Positions 24,072-36,194 of a DNA stretch of 64,000 nucleotides are shown in pieces. Made by a program: the position numbers and the translations under genes. The notes under the pieces are model-generated. The model was not told the DNA's origin. It made no database searches and was given only the letters and a program-made list of their open reading frames with translations. Each line of letters starts with the position of its first letter. The stretch's first letter is position 1. Source of the DNA: Boswellia sacra (Eukaryota; Streptophyta; Magnoliopsida; Sapindales; Burseraceae); assembly GCA_013180625.2 (NCBI GenBank), contig SNVD02002370.1, positions 62,001-126,000 of the forward strand, read 5' to 3'.

Positions 24072-24700
24072 CTAAGTTCATCAAGTATGCTTCCATTTGG
24101 AAGGCATATCCCCAAAAACTAGTGAGTAACGCTGAATAACTCAACATGGATTGACCCTTGATCAAAAGAGTCCTATTCCTTCTCTCTACATATTTAGGTG
24201 CAATGAGTTGGAATAGTATTCCATTGTCGTAAGAGGTATTTACTACCATTATCAAATCACAATGATTTGATACTTTTACCCAATTGCTTTTCAAACTTAA
24301 TCCCTTACTTTTTGAACTTCTTAAAGGTTTTAGATTTACAGTGCGTTAGGTAAATATACCCACACCTTGAATAATCATTTGATTAAATACTCATATGTGC
24401 CTCTTGTAGTAACACTAAGTGGTCCATAAACATCTTTATGTACCATATCAGTATAATCTTTAGCTCTATTTCCTTTAGCCTTAAAATGGTTTGTTGGAAA
24501 AACTCTCTCTAGGCTTGATTCATAGGTTGGTATAGGTTCGACCTCTAACAAGTTTAGTGCCCATCCCTAACGATCAATTGAATCCTTTTTGAAAAATATG
24601 GCCCAACTAGAAATGCCAAAGATAGATCTGATTAGTGTAAGACATTCTAACTCTTGCTTTATTCAACTTAGTGTCATTTATTGATTTCATTTACAAATTG
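24072..24700 (-). pseudogene. Copia pre-integrase and integrase relic
   Basis: The reading runs leftward. The gag-pre-integrase landmark YLWHF.LGHI is near 24,615 and GDGAL-like RLVRDGALN near 24,560. DVYGPLSVTTRGTYEY, near 24,410, is the start of the integrase core. VERRNRTLLIKGQSMLSYSA, followed by SFWGYAFQMEAYLMNLV, lies at 24,186-24,067. Much of the core with the DDE residues is missing between 24,380 and 24,294, and stops break the frame. Confidence 0.75.
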
Positions 24701-24883
24701 TTATGTACAATTCCATAATAGATAAATCATTTATTCTTCTAATTACAACAAAGTTGTTAAAAAAACTGACTAACAAGATTTTATTGAACAAGCATCCAAA
24801 ATCAAAATTTCGAACATAATGTTTGGGAAAAATAACAATTATCCAAAAATAAAAAAATATATCAAACTATGTAGTTCCCCGAC

Positions 24884-26053
24884 TGTTAGGAATATGCCTT
24901 AGGAGTATGGATATTTTTCTGTAATATTTAAACATTGTTATTAAATAAAGTGTTGCTATCTATATTTTCCGAACTATGATTTTATCAATGACTAAAGGTT
25001 TCAGAGGTTGTACATTAACAAAGTTTCTATCTATATGAGATTATCAAAGACATAGAACTTTGGTATTACTTAAAACTAGTTCACAACCTATATATCTGAG
25101 ACATAGAACTTTGCTCCAATTATTGGTATTCCATGAAGGGTATTTATGTAAACTTGTTGCTCAATGGATAGGGCTTAAAAAATAATTTAATTAGATTAAA
25201 TTATTAAGTTTTTTGTAGAGAGTATTAAATTTTAGAGTGCAATTTTGAACCTATAGTGGAATGAACTAAAGCTAATAGATGAGACCTACTACAATTATGA
25301 GATAATAGAATACTGGTTAAAACTTATTGGAGCTTATAATTAAATATATCTATTAAGGTCCCCTAGATAGGTGACTAACAAATTGTCTAAATAGGGCCTG
25401 GACTTGAGAACTTAATTATTTAATTTAATTAGGCTTATTGCAGAATAAAGCCCAGTATAAATTAGTAAACTAGTAAGCGGGCCAATTTAATTAATGTGAT
25501 TAATGAGTAATTGGGCCTATTACTTAATTGATGAGATTAATTAAGCTATTGGGCTGTTGGGTTAATTAAAGAGTTAATTTATTGAAGGCTTACTTAGATG
25601 GCTTGGACCTTAAAAGCCTTTAAATCCCAATCAGGGTGTTTATATTAGATATAATCCTAATTAAACTAGGTTTACTAATTATAATTAGAGAAGGAATAAG
25701 GGAAAATATATAAGATATATTTAGGGCTTCACATTTTTATGATTAGAACCTCCAAAAAGCCAAAAACGTGAAAGATATACACACTTTCCATGGGAAAAAC
25801 GAATTTAGCCTTAGGGGCTTCTTCAAGTGATGTTTTAACTTCCAAGGCTCCCATTGACCTTTATCTAATGTTCTTAGTTCTTGTACAATGTTGATAGATG
25901 CCCATTTGTTCGGGCAACTTGTAAACATACCTAGGAACTGAAGTGGAAGAAAGCTGCATAAAATTTTTGAAGCCTGTAGTCACAAGATCTGAGTACTGAA
26001 GACTATTCTACTGCGTTGATTGGATCAAAGTTGTGTGGGTTCCTATGCCAACA
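24884..26053 (+). mobile_element. Solo LTR B (Copia family)
   Basis: It starts TGTTAGGAATATGCC and ends CCTATGCCAACA, colinear with LTR A but shorter (internal deletions). It splits the protease-to-pre-integrase region of the host Copia. The flanking pentamers CCGAC and ACATG do not match, so either the boundary is off by a little or the flanks have been rearranged. Confidence 0.65.
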
Positions 26054-26310
26054 ACATGAGTAGACACTAACAAGCCTTAAGGCAAGATCACCTTCATTTA
26101 AAAGTCAAGTCCCATTTAGCCTCTTCAACGAATTACAAACATAGGTAATATCCATAAGTCAATAATTAATGGAATTTACGACAAAAAATATTTTTAGAAA
26201 AGATATTGCCTTTACCAACTTTAAATGGTAGGCAACCTGTCTTCAAATACCTTTTAACTCTATAATAGAAACATTTTCCTATTGGTTGGACTTCATTCGT
26301 TGTTTCCTAG
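26054..26310 (-). pseudogene. Copia gag zinc knuckle and protease relic
   Basis: Near 26,290-26,240 the minus strand reads KCFYYRVKRYLKTGCLPF, which fits a gag CCHC knuckle (CX2CX4HX4C) with the second Cys and the His lost. Just downstream, YVCNSLKRLNGT.LLNEGD resembles the start of Copia protease after the active site. These place LTR B as an insertion inside pol. Confidence 0.5.
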
Positions 26311-26722
26311 GTTATAGATCGATTTTAAAACCTTTCTATATTTGTTCTTAGAGATCTTACTATTTAGTTTTAAACTATAAGAACATTGGACTTAATTTGG
26401 TTTTAGCATCTTTGAAACCTGCTTCATTTTGGCTTTTGAGAGAATTTCTCATTCTTTATTATAATCTATCTTTTTAAAATAAAGAAAAAGAAAAAGAATT
26501 CATTTATATCAAACTTGCCTTACCAAACAACCCTTGTAGGTGAAAAACGATATCATTTGCTTTAGCCATGCATATAAATTTCAATTCCAACAATTGGTTC
26601 AAAGAAATAAATATATAATTGGGCTATTGCATGTGCTTTCTTCCATTTTGCATAGTATTCTTTATCCTTTAAAGTCAAGTATTCATGAGGAGGTAAAGCT
26701 ATACTTGCTTCAAGGGCCCACT

Positions 26723-27482
26723 AAGGGTCATTAGTCAGTGGATCCAACGGATTTAGCTAATAACCAATCTAATTCGATATTTCGGTTTAGATATTTTTTA
26801 ATCCAATCTAATCATATTTTATAAGAAACAACATCCGATCTAGAAAATTATAATCCGATCTAAATCTAATCTAAACTTAAAAAACTTTTTCTAAGAAAAA
26901 TACAATATGGTCCAATCAGAAAACATAATTTAATATGATATGATATAAAATATAATAATAATATATTGATACAAATTTAAATACAAGTAGTATCTCATAA
27001 TACAAGGCATAAAAATTTATTTCTAAATTAATTAAAGTGCCCCAATGAAAAATAACAGTAAACATTTAAATCATCTATTACACAAATTACAACTTTAAAT
27101 AAATTCATAGGACTGCAATGAGCCACGCGTAATATGAAACAATTTATTTCTTGCATTAACTTCAACATTCATGCATATTATAGCGATCTTTTATTTTTAG
27201 TTACTTAATTTAGAGCTTAACATATTTATTATATTAAAATTATTAAAATTATAATGGGTAGGTTCACTTTTATTTTTTAGATATTACATTTTACGTTTTA
27301 TTGGATTAGATGGGTTTATAGCGGATTTTTGTATTAGGATCAATCATTCAATCCAATTTATTTAGTTTTTAAAAATCCTAACGCAATCCAATCTGCCAAT
27401 TAACTAAATCCGATCAAAATTGGATTAGTTTGGATTGGATTGGTCAGTTTGGGCAGATTGGTTTGGATTTTGAACACCCCTA
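26723..27482. mobile_element. Non-autonomous hAT-like element, 760 bp
   Basis: The left end is AAGGGTCATT and the inverted right end TAGGGGTGTT. The flanks GGCCCACT (26,715-26,722) and GACCCGCT (27,483-27,490) agree at six of eight positions, both differences being transitions. The interior is AT-rich, with repeated AATCCAATC/GATTGGATT-type words near both ends in inverted orientation. No coding sequence is seen. Confidence 0.62.
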
Positions 27483-27490
27483 GACCCGCT

Positions 27491-29271
27491 TATGATTTTG
27501 AGCTTGTTTTACAATGTTAAGACTTTTTTTTTTCTACTCTAATAGCCTTCATCACATGGTCTTTAAGAAACTAGGTTTATGACATATTTTCTTTATAAAT
27601 AAACAGTTATATAACATGTCGGATATTAACGTCCATACAAAACCTTTAGAATATTTACATAATGCATGTAATGCATGATGCTTATGCAGTTACCCAAAAT
27701 ATTCTACAATATATATTCAATGGTATTTTAATCAAATAATTACTACTTTCCTTTAGGAAGATATAATAATTTATTTAATTAAATTAGAACTATTTTGAAT
27801 AATTCTTATTTGTAAAATATCTCCTATTTCAATAATAATAATCACCATACTATTTGTCATTAATTAATGAAATAATTCCTTTAAGGAATATCTTTTAAAA
27901 AATTAAGCTAAGTGTATGACCATTGTTAAATGAAATTTCTTTAGGAAATAGTACTAATGGTTACTTGAAACAATTTTATCCTAAGGAGATGACCCTAAGA
28001 CAGGCCGAGACGAGGCTTTTGAATAACCCATCCTAATGGATCAATAATGGAGACTTTAGGTTCATAGCACGAACCTTCTCCCACTCAATCATTTAAAATA
28101 TTTGGGATTTTAAATATGTGATTTATATACAAACCATTTTCTAAAATCTTTTGGAAAAACTCATAATTTTAATCACATTTACTAACTTTAATTAATCGTA
28201 TCGATAAAGTTTGTGATTTATATATGCCTTCCAAATTCTTTGAACAATATATATTAATCATATTGATGCTTGCATGAATATGTTATAATGCATGATGTGG
28301 CACTCTTAATCTAAATGACATGTTATTATTATCACATTATTTAACACTTAAATAAAAGAATACATTTATTTTTCACTTTGCCTTAATCTTAAACAATATT
28401 ACAGTATATTTCTTGGGTTTTCCTTATGTCTTCCTTCTTCTTTGAATGCTCCATATGCTTGAACTCTATTGGTTTCAATATAATTTTCAAAGTTTCAAAA
28501 AAATTGAAGATTTTATGCGCAAAAAAAAAGTTTGGGATGCCCAAAACAACTGAAAATTTTCAAAGACACCCTGTAGATATGGAATGTTTATAATTTTATA
28601 GTTTTACCCTTACATAATGCAAGTATGAGTTTGTGGGCTATACAACTTTGATTTTGTCATCATTTTGGGTTATGAAATCACCAAAACCACAGGAAAAAGA
28701 CGATGCATACCCAAAAACTCAATTTCACTCAATAAGGCCTTAGTTCTAAAACAAACTTAGCCCAAAAAGTGAATACACATGAAACCAACATTGGATTGGG
28801 TTGATCAAACCTGGGTACCCTCTTTGGTTGATTGGTTACTGTCCAATAGCACCTAGATGTCTTGGTAAGGTCTTTAGACTATGCTGTAGTGGCAAGCTAC
28901 AAAGCTAGGCCTAAAAACCAAATCCCAATTGCCTAAGAATCGAAAAAACACCAACCCAGGAAAGATAGGGTTTAGGCATACTTGGTTGGGCTTGGAGCAC
29001 ACTATGGCTCCACCAAGCCCTACCTATTCCATGGTCTAAACCATGGTTGGCGTGGGTAGCTCATGCCATGGTAGCCCCATGTCCCAAACCATGTGCCACC
29101 TAGGTTTCCTACTACAACAATTACACTTGAACTCTGATTAATCACATCTCAACATAACTCACATCTTACACCTTATTATTTCGAAGCTTCTTAGCATTTT
29201 TAACAAGTTAAAAACATCTTAATTATGTATTTTAATCATTTAAAACATCATTCCAAGATGTTAGACATTTT
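27491..29271. other. Interior of the Copia element, no readable gene
   Basis: By position this should hold the gag N-terminal region on the minus strand, but I cannot recognise gag motifs. The DNA is AT-rich with no long frame. Confidence 0.4.
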
Positions 29272-29461
29272 TGTTAGGTGTGTGACTAAAGTTTCATATT
29301 GGCTAGAAGTGGGGAGGATCATGGATTTATAAGTATGAACAAATATTTCCAATGGCATGAGGCCTTTTGGGTAGAGTCCAAAAGCAAATCCACGAAGGTT
29401 TAGACCTAAAGTGGGCAATATCATGTCAATGTGGAAATATGTGTGGCCTACGGTCCCAACA
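29272..29461. mobile_element. TRIM-like solo LTR, 190 bp
   Basis: It starts TGTTAGGTGTGTGAC and ends CTACGGTCCCAACA, a complete TG...CA unit with inverted ends (TGTT...AACA). The flanks ATTTT and GTTTT differ at one base. The very small size suggests a terminal-repeat retrotransposon in miniature or a small Copia LTR. Confidence 0.55.
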
Positions 29462-29989
29462 GTTTTAACATCTAATTAAGATAACTTCCTTCATGTTTTT
29501 AGCAATTTTAGGCTTACCATGTTTGAATTTGATTAAAGTGAAACCTTGTCGTATTTTAATTTGTTCACAACAAAGTCATCCATTTTTCTTACAATTAAAA
29601 TATGGAAACAACTCTATTATTCATGACTCTCAGCTTCATCATCATCTCAATTATGCTTTTTTGTCTTAAACAACTTCATCTCATGGTATTAAGCATTTTA
29701 CATCAATAAATATAAACAAAAATATGGCAAATTAAAAGGAAATAACATAAGCATAAACCATGAAATAATCTAAGACAGAAAGTAATTAAATGGCTTTTGC
29801 GCCACCCCTTAAAATTACAAACCCAAACAAAAATTTTGTGCACATAAAACTCTAAGGCCTTGTGAAAATTGCACACATCAACAATTATAGACAATTAATG
29901 TAAAAAGTAAAGAGATAAAGAATTTGTGCCACACCAAATGCAACATATAAATGCAAATTACAATAGAAAATACCTTAGTTCTCCATAAA

Positions 29990-30006
29990 CCGAGGCTCTA
30001 ATACCA
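29990..30006 (-). promoter_or_regulatory. Primer binding site of the Copia element
   Basis: On the minus strand TGGTATTAGAGCCTCGG follows the LTR end after one base. It matches the common plant Copia site complementary to initiator tRNA-Met (TGGTATCAGAGC) with one change. Confidence 0.8.
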
Positions 30007-30007
30007 T

Positions 30008-31828
30008 TGTTGGGAATCCTAGAGGCAAGGTTGAATGATTCAACGTGGAACACCTCTGGGACTCTACAGAGTAGGCATCAGGCAATTTTCAATTGTGCAT
30101 GATGTTTATGATGGCTCCTGGATGTTTTTTTTAAACCTTTTCAGTTTCCCAGGAATGTCTAATTTGATCAGTAGACATGACGAGTGGGCATCCTGCAAGA
30201 CTAAAAAGAGAAGATATTAGTGATGTTGTTCAGAAATGGAATATCGTAAAAACTAAGAGTCACACTTCTTGTGTGGCGTCTCTTGGCATCTCTATTTGTC
30301 TTTGTGTGGCTTGTGTCAAAACCCTAGCATGTCACGATAGTTATATTTTTTTGTTTTGGCTTAGTTGGCATTCATCAATTTTGCATCTCCTTTCATATCA
30401 ATTACAGAAAATGTTTAAAAATAAACATCCTTCATCTCTTGATTAAACCAGATATCAAATTGGAAACTAAACCAATTGATCAGATAAGGGAGTGACAAAT
30501 CATAACTTTAAAATAAGCTACAACATTTAAAATATCTCTAGGCTAGGGTATACATCAAATATTAGGTTAGACCTATATGTAAACCCATTTTATAATCAAT
30601 CTAATTAATTACCTAGTCCAACTAACTAATCAGAACTCTTTTGCTTAATTACTAATTCCAAATATACAGAAAGCACATCACTTATTAAACTAATCAAGCC
30701 TCTCATAATAAGCCCACTATGGCTTTAGACTATATCCTTTTTTCTAGTCCAAGTCCAATTTTATCAACCAGCTACCTAAGGGATTCTAATGGAAATAACT
30801 AATTATAAGCTCCAATGAATCAAACCTAGTACCATATTATCTCATAGTTCTAATGGGTCTGTTCATTAACTCTGGTTTATTAACTCTGGTCTATTCCATT
30901 ATAGCCCCAACATTGTACTTGTGAATAAAATACACTTTTTAATAGAAAATTTAATGATTCAATATGATTAAATTATTCCATAAGCTCATCCATCGAGCAA
31001 CAAGTTTATATAAATACCCTTATAGAATACCAATAATTGGAGTTAGGGAATTCATCGTTTTACCCTTCCAATTACATCTTGATCTGAGAGACTAGCCTTA
31101 TGCCATTTGAATATCTAAGATCCAATATAATTAAATCTTAATTTAATAAACTTTCTTCATTAAATACTTGGCAAAGATTCATTATCCAAAAACCTTGCAA
31201 ATTTCACAAGATGGTATTCCTTAAACTTTTCTAAGTCATGAATTCCATCTATATGGAATAAAGTTCTTTAGCATATGGATTTTACAATCCCAACTAGCCA
31301 AAATATCGATCTTTCATTTTAGATCTCATTTTGTATTCTAAACAAAGATCATAGCTTGTAAACTAAAGATACACTACCCACTTAAGGTTAAGATAGATAT
31401 ACCTTTAGTTGCCCTTATGTGGAATTTATATTTAGCTATGATATTTTCACTACATAATTAATTCCGCTTGGCTCATGTTCAATGCATTCAAAATGCACAA
31501 GTGTCTTTGTCCTAAAGTCTCTACTTTAATGGTTTGAGACTCACCATCCCCGTTGAGACAAACAACACAACAACCTTATCCAAATAAAGTACCGAATTTT
31601 GTTTATAGGTTGTGAAGAAAATTTCAATAATGATTAAGTTCTGTGTTCTCCCTTATATGACCACTTCATATAAATATAGACTTTATCAATGTATAAGCTT
31701 TGATCCTTAACATTAATAACATTAAACTACTTAACATACTACCATGTTATTAACTAAAACATTCTTTTATTGATAAAAATATTTATTTATTATAGAAAAT
31801 ATTTAACTCCTAATGCATGACCCTAACA
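30008..31828 (-). mobile_element. Copia 5' LTR (LTR C)
   Basis: On the minus strand it starts TGTTAGGGTCATGCATTAGG and ends GGATTCCCAACA, 1,821 bp, directly followed by the primer binding site. It shares long colinear stretches with solo LTRs A and B (for example GGATAA.GTTGTTGTGTTGTT), so all three belong to one family. Confidence 0.78.
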
Positions 31829-33056
31829 ATTTACTCTTTCCTTTCCTCAACAATTTATTTCTTTTGGACTGATGTGCTTCCTTAACCAACTAACCACTAT
31901 TGTTTTCTCCTCCTAAAGAGTCTTTTACTCAGTAGCAAATCTAAAAGGTTCCTGCTGAACTTTTTTTTCCATCAAAGAGATGGTAGCCTCGATCGAAAGT
32001 TTTTCTTGGGATTCCAAATCAATACTTCTATCTTCCAAATATTTTGACATCATTGATACATAATCACTTGAAACATTTTGTTGAGCCTCACTTTTATAAT
32101 GAAAATGTAAAGACAAATTTACCCTAGCAGGAGCAGACAAAAAAAACCGCTCTTGAGAAAAATTTAGAAATACCCTTGCTATTAAGAGTGCTCTGCTTGA
32201 GTTTGGGGAGTTAATCCATGTCACCTTAAAATCATCGGTTGATTAGGAAGTGTTGTGTTGCAGATATTTAATAGAGAACTTATATGAGGTAATAAGCTGA
32301 GGATACTAGAAGATGCTTAGTGGTAGGAGCAAACAAGTGGGATAAGTGATGGTATGTCTGAAGGATTGACACATAAATGAATAATGGATCAAGATATCTG
32401 AGGTTTAGCCTATCACCAAATCAGTATGTATGTTTGATTGGAAATCGATCTTTCGTACTATGATTAGTTTGAATGCGACCATATGCTTAAAGAAAGCATT
32501 CCGATTGCCCGTTTGGTCTGGATTTCCAGAAAGAATTATTTAGGGATGATTTGATTTCGAGTGTAATAGAATGAATGAATGGCTTATGCATGGTTGGGTG
32601 AATGATGAATGTGTTTTAGAGTAATATATGGATGAAGAGGAATGAACTTAACTGCTATAATAGTTTGAATTAAAACTATAAAGCTGGACATATATGCAGA
32701 TGGTTGTACTTAGGCTTGATATGTGACTTGATGAGGAATGAATATGTTTAGGGTAAGGAGGAATGGACTTAATTGCTACTGAACCAAACCCTAAGGCTTG
32801 TATGCAAGAACGATTATGCTCGACTCTATGCAAAGGCTTTATGTATAACTTGAATGACTTGAATGAACTGTGATCGACTTACTTAGCTTACTGATGAATG
32901 TGGTGTCTCTGTATATTTATAATTGGTGAAGGATAACATTAATTTAGCTAGGAGATGTAATAGATAATGATAATGAAATTCTAAGAGATTAAGATAATGC
33001 ATAAGATAAAGGCTAATGATGATTTATCTAGGATAAATAATGCATGATAATTATAA
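31829..33056. other. Intergenic; one unidentified open frame
   Basis: An open frame on the minus strand (32,224-31,925, 99 codons, start MTWINSPNSSRA, end PFRFATE) has a normal-looking, non-repetitive composition, but I do not recognise it. It may be a gene fragment. The rest, to the CACTA element, is AT-rich with repeated GAATGA-type words and no gene. Confidence 0.35.
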
Positions 33057-33977
33057 CACTACAAGAAAATGGGCCTTTTACCGCGGGCCGAAACCGCGGT
33101 AAAAGGCCTTCTACGGCGGGCCTACGGTGGTTTAAGCTCGCCGTATAAAATGGCGTCATAAAAAATTAATTTACTTTTTACCGCGGTTTTGGCCCGCGGT
33201 AAAACGGATTTTACCGAGGGCCATCGGCGCGTAGTAAAAGTTCGTGGTGTGGTCAAAATTTTTTACGGCGGGCCGTGAGCCCGCGGTAAATAACTTACCA
33301 ACCTGGAAAGATAAAACATGGAGCCTTGAACAAAATGAATTAATATACTTTTTCATTGTTGATTACCATAGAAAGAAGGCAATGCAGAATAAAATTCCAT
33401 TGAAAAGATACCCGGTGCCCATTTTGCTTCATTTTCTTTCCTGAACTATTGTATCAGAGAAATTATAAGCAAATTCTCAGCAATTCTGGTGAATTTGTCA
33501 TTCAAAATATCAGAAATTGTTTCCTTATGGCTACAATAGTTTGGTAGTTTGCCCCAGTATTCAACTAGACTTCAACTTCTGGTCTCAGGCTAGGGGCTCA
33601 AAAAGAAGCTCCTAGTTCAAAGGGTGGTGTTATTTTATGTTGATGAAATGAAAAAGAACTTTGACCTCTTCAATCTTTATTGTGTGTATATAAATGCAAT
33701 GCAAAGCGCTCATAACCTCCATTGAAGCACCTAAGATTAACGCACAAGTAGAAGTTGGTGTCGGCCAAAACAGGTAGAAGTCACATCTGGGTAACACCAG
33801 AAAAGTTTTATATTCAACAAAGAGCAACAAGTAACAACAGCAAAGGCACTTTCAAAGAAGGGAAATCAAATATATAAAATTGACTCATAAAGTTACTGAA
33901 TTTGTCTCATATCTTATTCGTTTCCAAACTTGAATCACCATCCTCCAATTACACAAAACATTTGAGACCTGTCAAAT

Positions 33978-34450
33978 TTAACAAGTGGGTTTCTTCTTTC
34001 TAGGAATTGCAACCCTCTTACCCTTCCGGGTCCTAGCATTAGTGCTGGTTCACCATCCTCTGCATGGTAATCCTTGATAATGCCTAATCCCTCTATAGCA
34101 TAGTATGTCAACCAATCTTCCAATGTCATTTTTTATGCATCACCTCTGAAACACCCAAAAGAAAATTCGTTGTTAATAGGAAGTCCCGATTTACAGAAAA
34201 CAAGAGAAGAGGAGAAAGCTAACTAGATCTTCTCTAGTTAGGTATCTTGAAACTTCCTTACGAAGAGAGTTGAGTTCCACTCCAGTTAAGTCTTTGGTGA
34301 GTTTGTTCCCAATGTTGAGGTCACAGAGGATCTGGTGAGCACTAGAGCGACCAACTCCGTAAATGTGCTGAAGAGAGACTTCAAGTCTCTTGTCATTTGG
34401 GATCTCTGTGTTTCCCACACGAAGGCATTGTACACGTAGGCCATGAAATT
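33978..34450 (-). pseudogene. RPS13: Plastid ribosomal protein S13 fragment captured by CACTA
   Basis: S13 is a small-subunit protein at the head of the 30S ribosome. Exon 34,450-34,224 reads RVGNTEIPNDKRLEVSLQHI then YGVGRSSAHQILCDLN, the conserved N-terminal helix-hairpin part. Exon 34,145-33,978 reads CYRGIRHYQGLPCRGW, a TGA stop, then TSTNARTRKGKRVAIPRKKK and the natural end. Expected GQRTST became GW-stop-TST. The transit-peptide exon is missing. The splice donor after 34,224 (GTTAGC) and the acceptor before 34,145 survive. The nuclear-encoded plastid form is the best match. Confidence 0.88.
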
Positions 34451-34767
34451 GCAGAAAACAAAATGACTTCAACTGGTTAAATCATGATTATTCAAACTGT
34501 TATAAAGCATATCTACGGACAATGAATGCCCTGTATCCAGAGTAATTATCACTTGCAACCCAAAAAATTAACAGAAGAACTCAACTAAGCCGGGTTTATG
34601 TGACCTCCTGCACCAACATCAAACACCCAACATCTATTAGAATTATAAACTGAAAAGGCTGAAAAAAAATTAAATAAATAAAAGAAAAGGTTGAGAAATC
34701 GCGCCCAAGATGCCAGCAGTGCAGTAAACTAGAGCGAAGATCATGCTACCAAAGGCCTAAGAAATAC

Positions 34768-34990
34768 CTTGAATCCCAACTGATTTACACTTAGTATCGC
34801 TCCTGAGCACGCCCATAACAGTCAAGATAGTGATGTACAAAAAGAGAAAAGTGGCCACGAACTCAGCGATCCTAGCCCTGTAAAACGACCAAGACGTGAG
34901 CTCGCTAGGCTTGAAAAGTGGAGCCAGTGGCGGCTCAATGTAATCCTTGCCATCTTGGCTCTGCGTAGTTGTTCCAATCAGTGCGACCGA
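34768..34990 (-). pseudogene. Aquaporin PIP first-exon fragment captured by CACTA
   Basis: PIP aquaporins are plasma-membrane water channels. The frame reads [18 protein letters not shown], then [20 protein letters not shown] (first membrane helix), and [16 protein letters not shown] before a GT donor at 34,767. The match is to a PIP2-type protein. Exon 1 is open, but both NPA loops and five helices are missing. A start codon of the native gene is not evident upstream; a frame with an unrelated N-terminus runs to 35,050. Confidence 0.88.
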
Positions 34991-35419
34991 GCTTTCATAG
35001 GAGATAATGGCGAGTGTGTATGAGGAACGGTGCGACGAAGGGGGAAGCACGAGGTTGAAAGGTTAAAGGACGAAGGGTGCGACGAAGGGGGAAGCACAGA
35101 TATTCAGGAAGCAAAATTAGGGAAAAAATTGCAGCTTTGGGCGAGAGAGATTACAACTTTGGGCGGAGAAAATTGGGGAAGAAAAATTAGGGATTTGAGA
35201 GGGAAAAGAGGGAAAAGTTAGAGAGAAGCAGGAGAATGGGCCAAAATAAGAAAAAAGTTGATTATATTACGGTATTTTACTGCGGGCCACAGAACCACAG
35301 TAAAATCTGTAATATCTACTGTGGGCTATGAAGCCCGTCGTAAAATTTTAATTTTTACTGCGGTTTTAGAGGCCCGCGATAAATAGACGCAGTAAAAATC
35401 TCATTTTCTTGTAGTGTAA

Positions 35420-36194
35420 GGATAATGGATGGGGGAAATCCTAGTCTAATCAACCCTTTTACTATCTTGCCCTCCTTTAGCCTTAATTGTTAATTACCTA
35501 AAGTACCTCTTAAATAGGCTTTGGGTTTAACAGATTAGGCTAAAGTGGGTCTCGTTTCTCTTGTTTATGCCAACTAGACCATAACCCATCTAAGAGCCCC
35601 ATGAGTGGCTAAGGTCCACTTGGCCTAACGAGTTAGGCTCGAATTCGATACTACTTACGATTACAGATTCAAAATAGGTTTATTGGTCTTTGGCCTTAAG
35701 CTTAAAGATACCATGAACATAGCCCAAATCCTTAGGTGGAATTAGTGTGCTATAGACAGAATTTGCTAGCTAGACTTTGTAGTTTTGCGCTATCAGAATT
35801 AAGAGTTCAAAGGCCTTTCAATTTGTACTATACTGCTTGTGCTATAGTGCCATTGACTTTTGTAACAAGATACATGTTCAAATTTGTTGTATGTTAGACT
35901 AAGAAGGCTATATGAGTTTGTTTAGGCTTTTGTCATTGACTCATTAGGCTTGAGTAAAATCGAATATCAACATATTTTCAACTTCTTCCACAGACCTTTT
36001 ATTTTCTTTTATGAGCATCAAACATTTTTAGCTCTTTTTGCATGTTCAAATTTTACAATTTGATTAAAACTTATTCATTAAATAAGGAACACAAATTACT
36101 ATTAATTTAGCAGCAGTAACAAGTCAATACATTAATGAATACATGAATTCATTTTGAGTCAAAGTAGTAAAATTTAGAATATACATATATTCCC
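35420..36194. other. No recognisable gene
   Basis: AT-rich sequence without long frames, between the CACTA element and the Tat-type Gypsy relic. Confidence 0.5.

Larger units (their letters stand above)
20280..31828 (-). mobile_element. Old Copia retrotransposon, heavily interrupted and 3'-truncated
   Basis: Read on the minus strand, the parts come in Ty1/Copia order: 5' LTR (31,828-30,008), tRNA-Met-type primer binding site, gag zinc-knuckle relic (about 26,290), protease relic, integrase (24,700-24,072) and reverse transcriptase (21,598-20,280). RNase H and the 3' LTR are missing. Insertions inside it are two solo LTRs of the same family (21,599-24,071 and 24,884-26,053), a hAT-like element (26,723-27,482) and a TRIM-like solo LTR (29,272-29,461). 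All coding parts carry stops and frameshifts, so this is a fossil. Confidence 0.75.
33057..35416. mobile_element. Complete non-autonomous CACTA (Pack-CACTA) element, 2,360 bp
   Basis: It starts CACTACAAGAAAATG and ends CATTTTCTTGTAGTG, a perfect terminal inverted repeat of at least 15 bp. It is flanked on both sides by TAA (33,054-33,056 and 35,417-35,419), the 3-bp duplication expected for CACTA elements. Both ends carry clustered subterminal motifs of the type GGCCCGCGGTAAAA in alternating orientation (33,075-33,290 and 35,270-35,395). Inside are fragments of two unrelated host genes, RPS13 and an aquaporin, both on the minus strand. There is no transposase, so movement would need one in trans. 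Confidence 0.93.
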
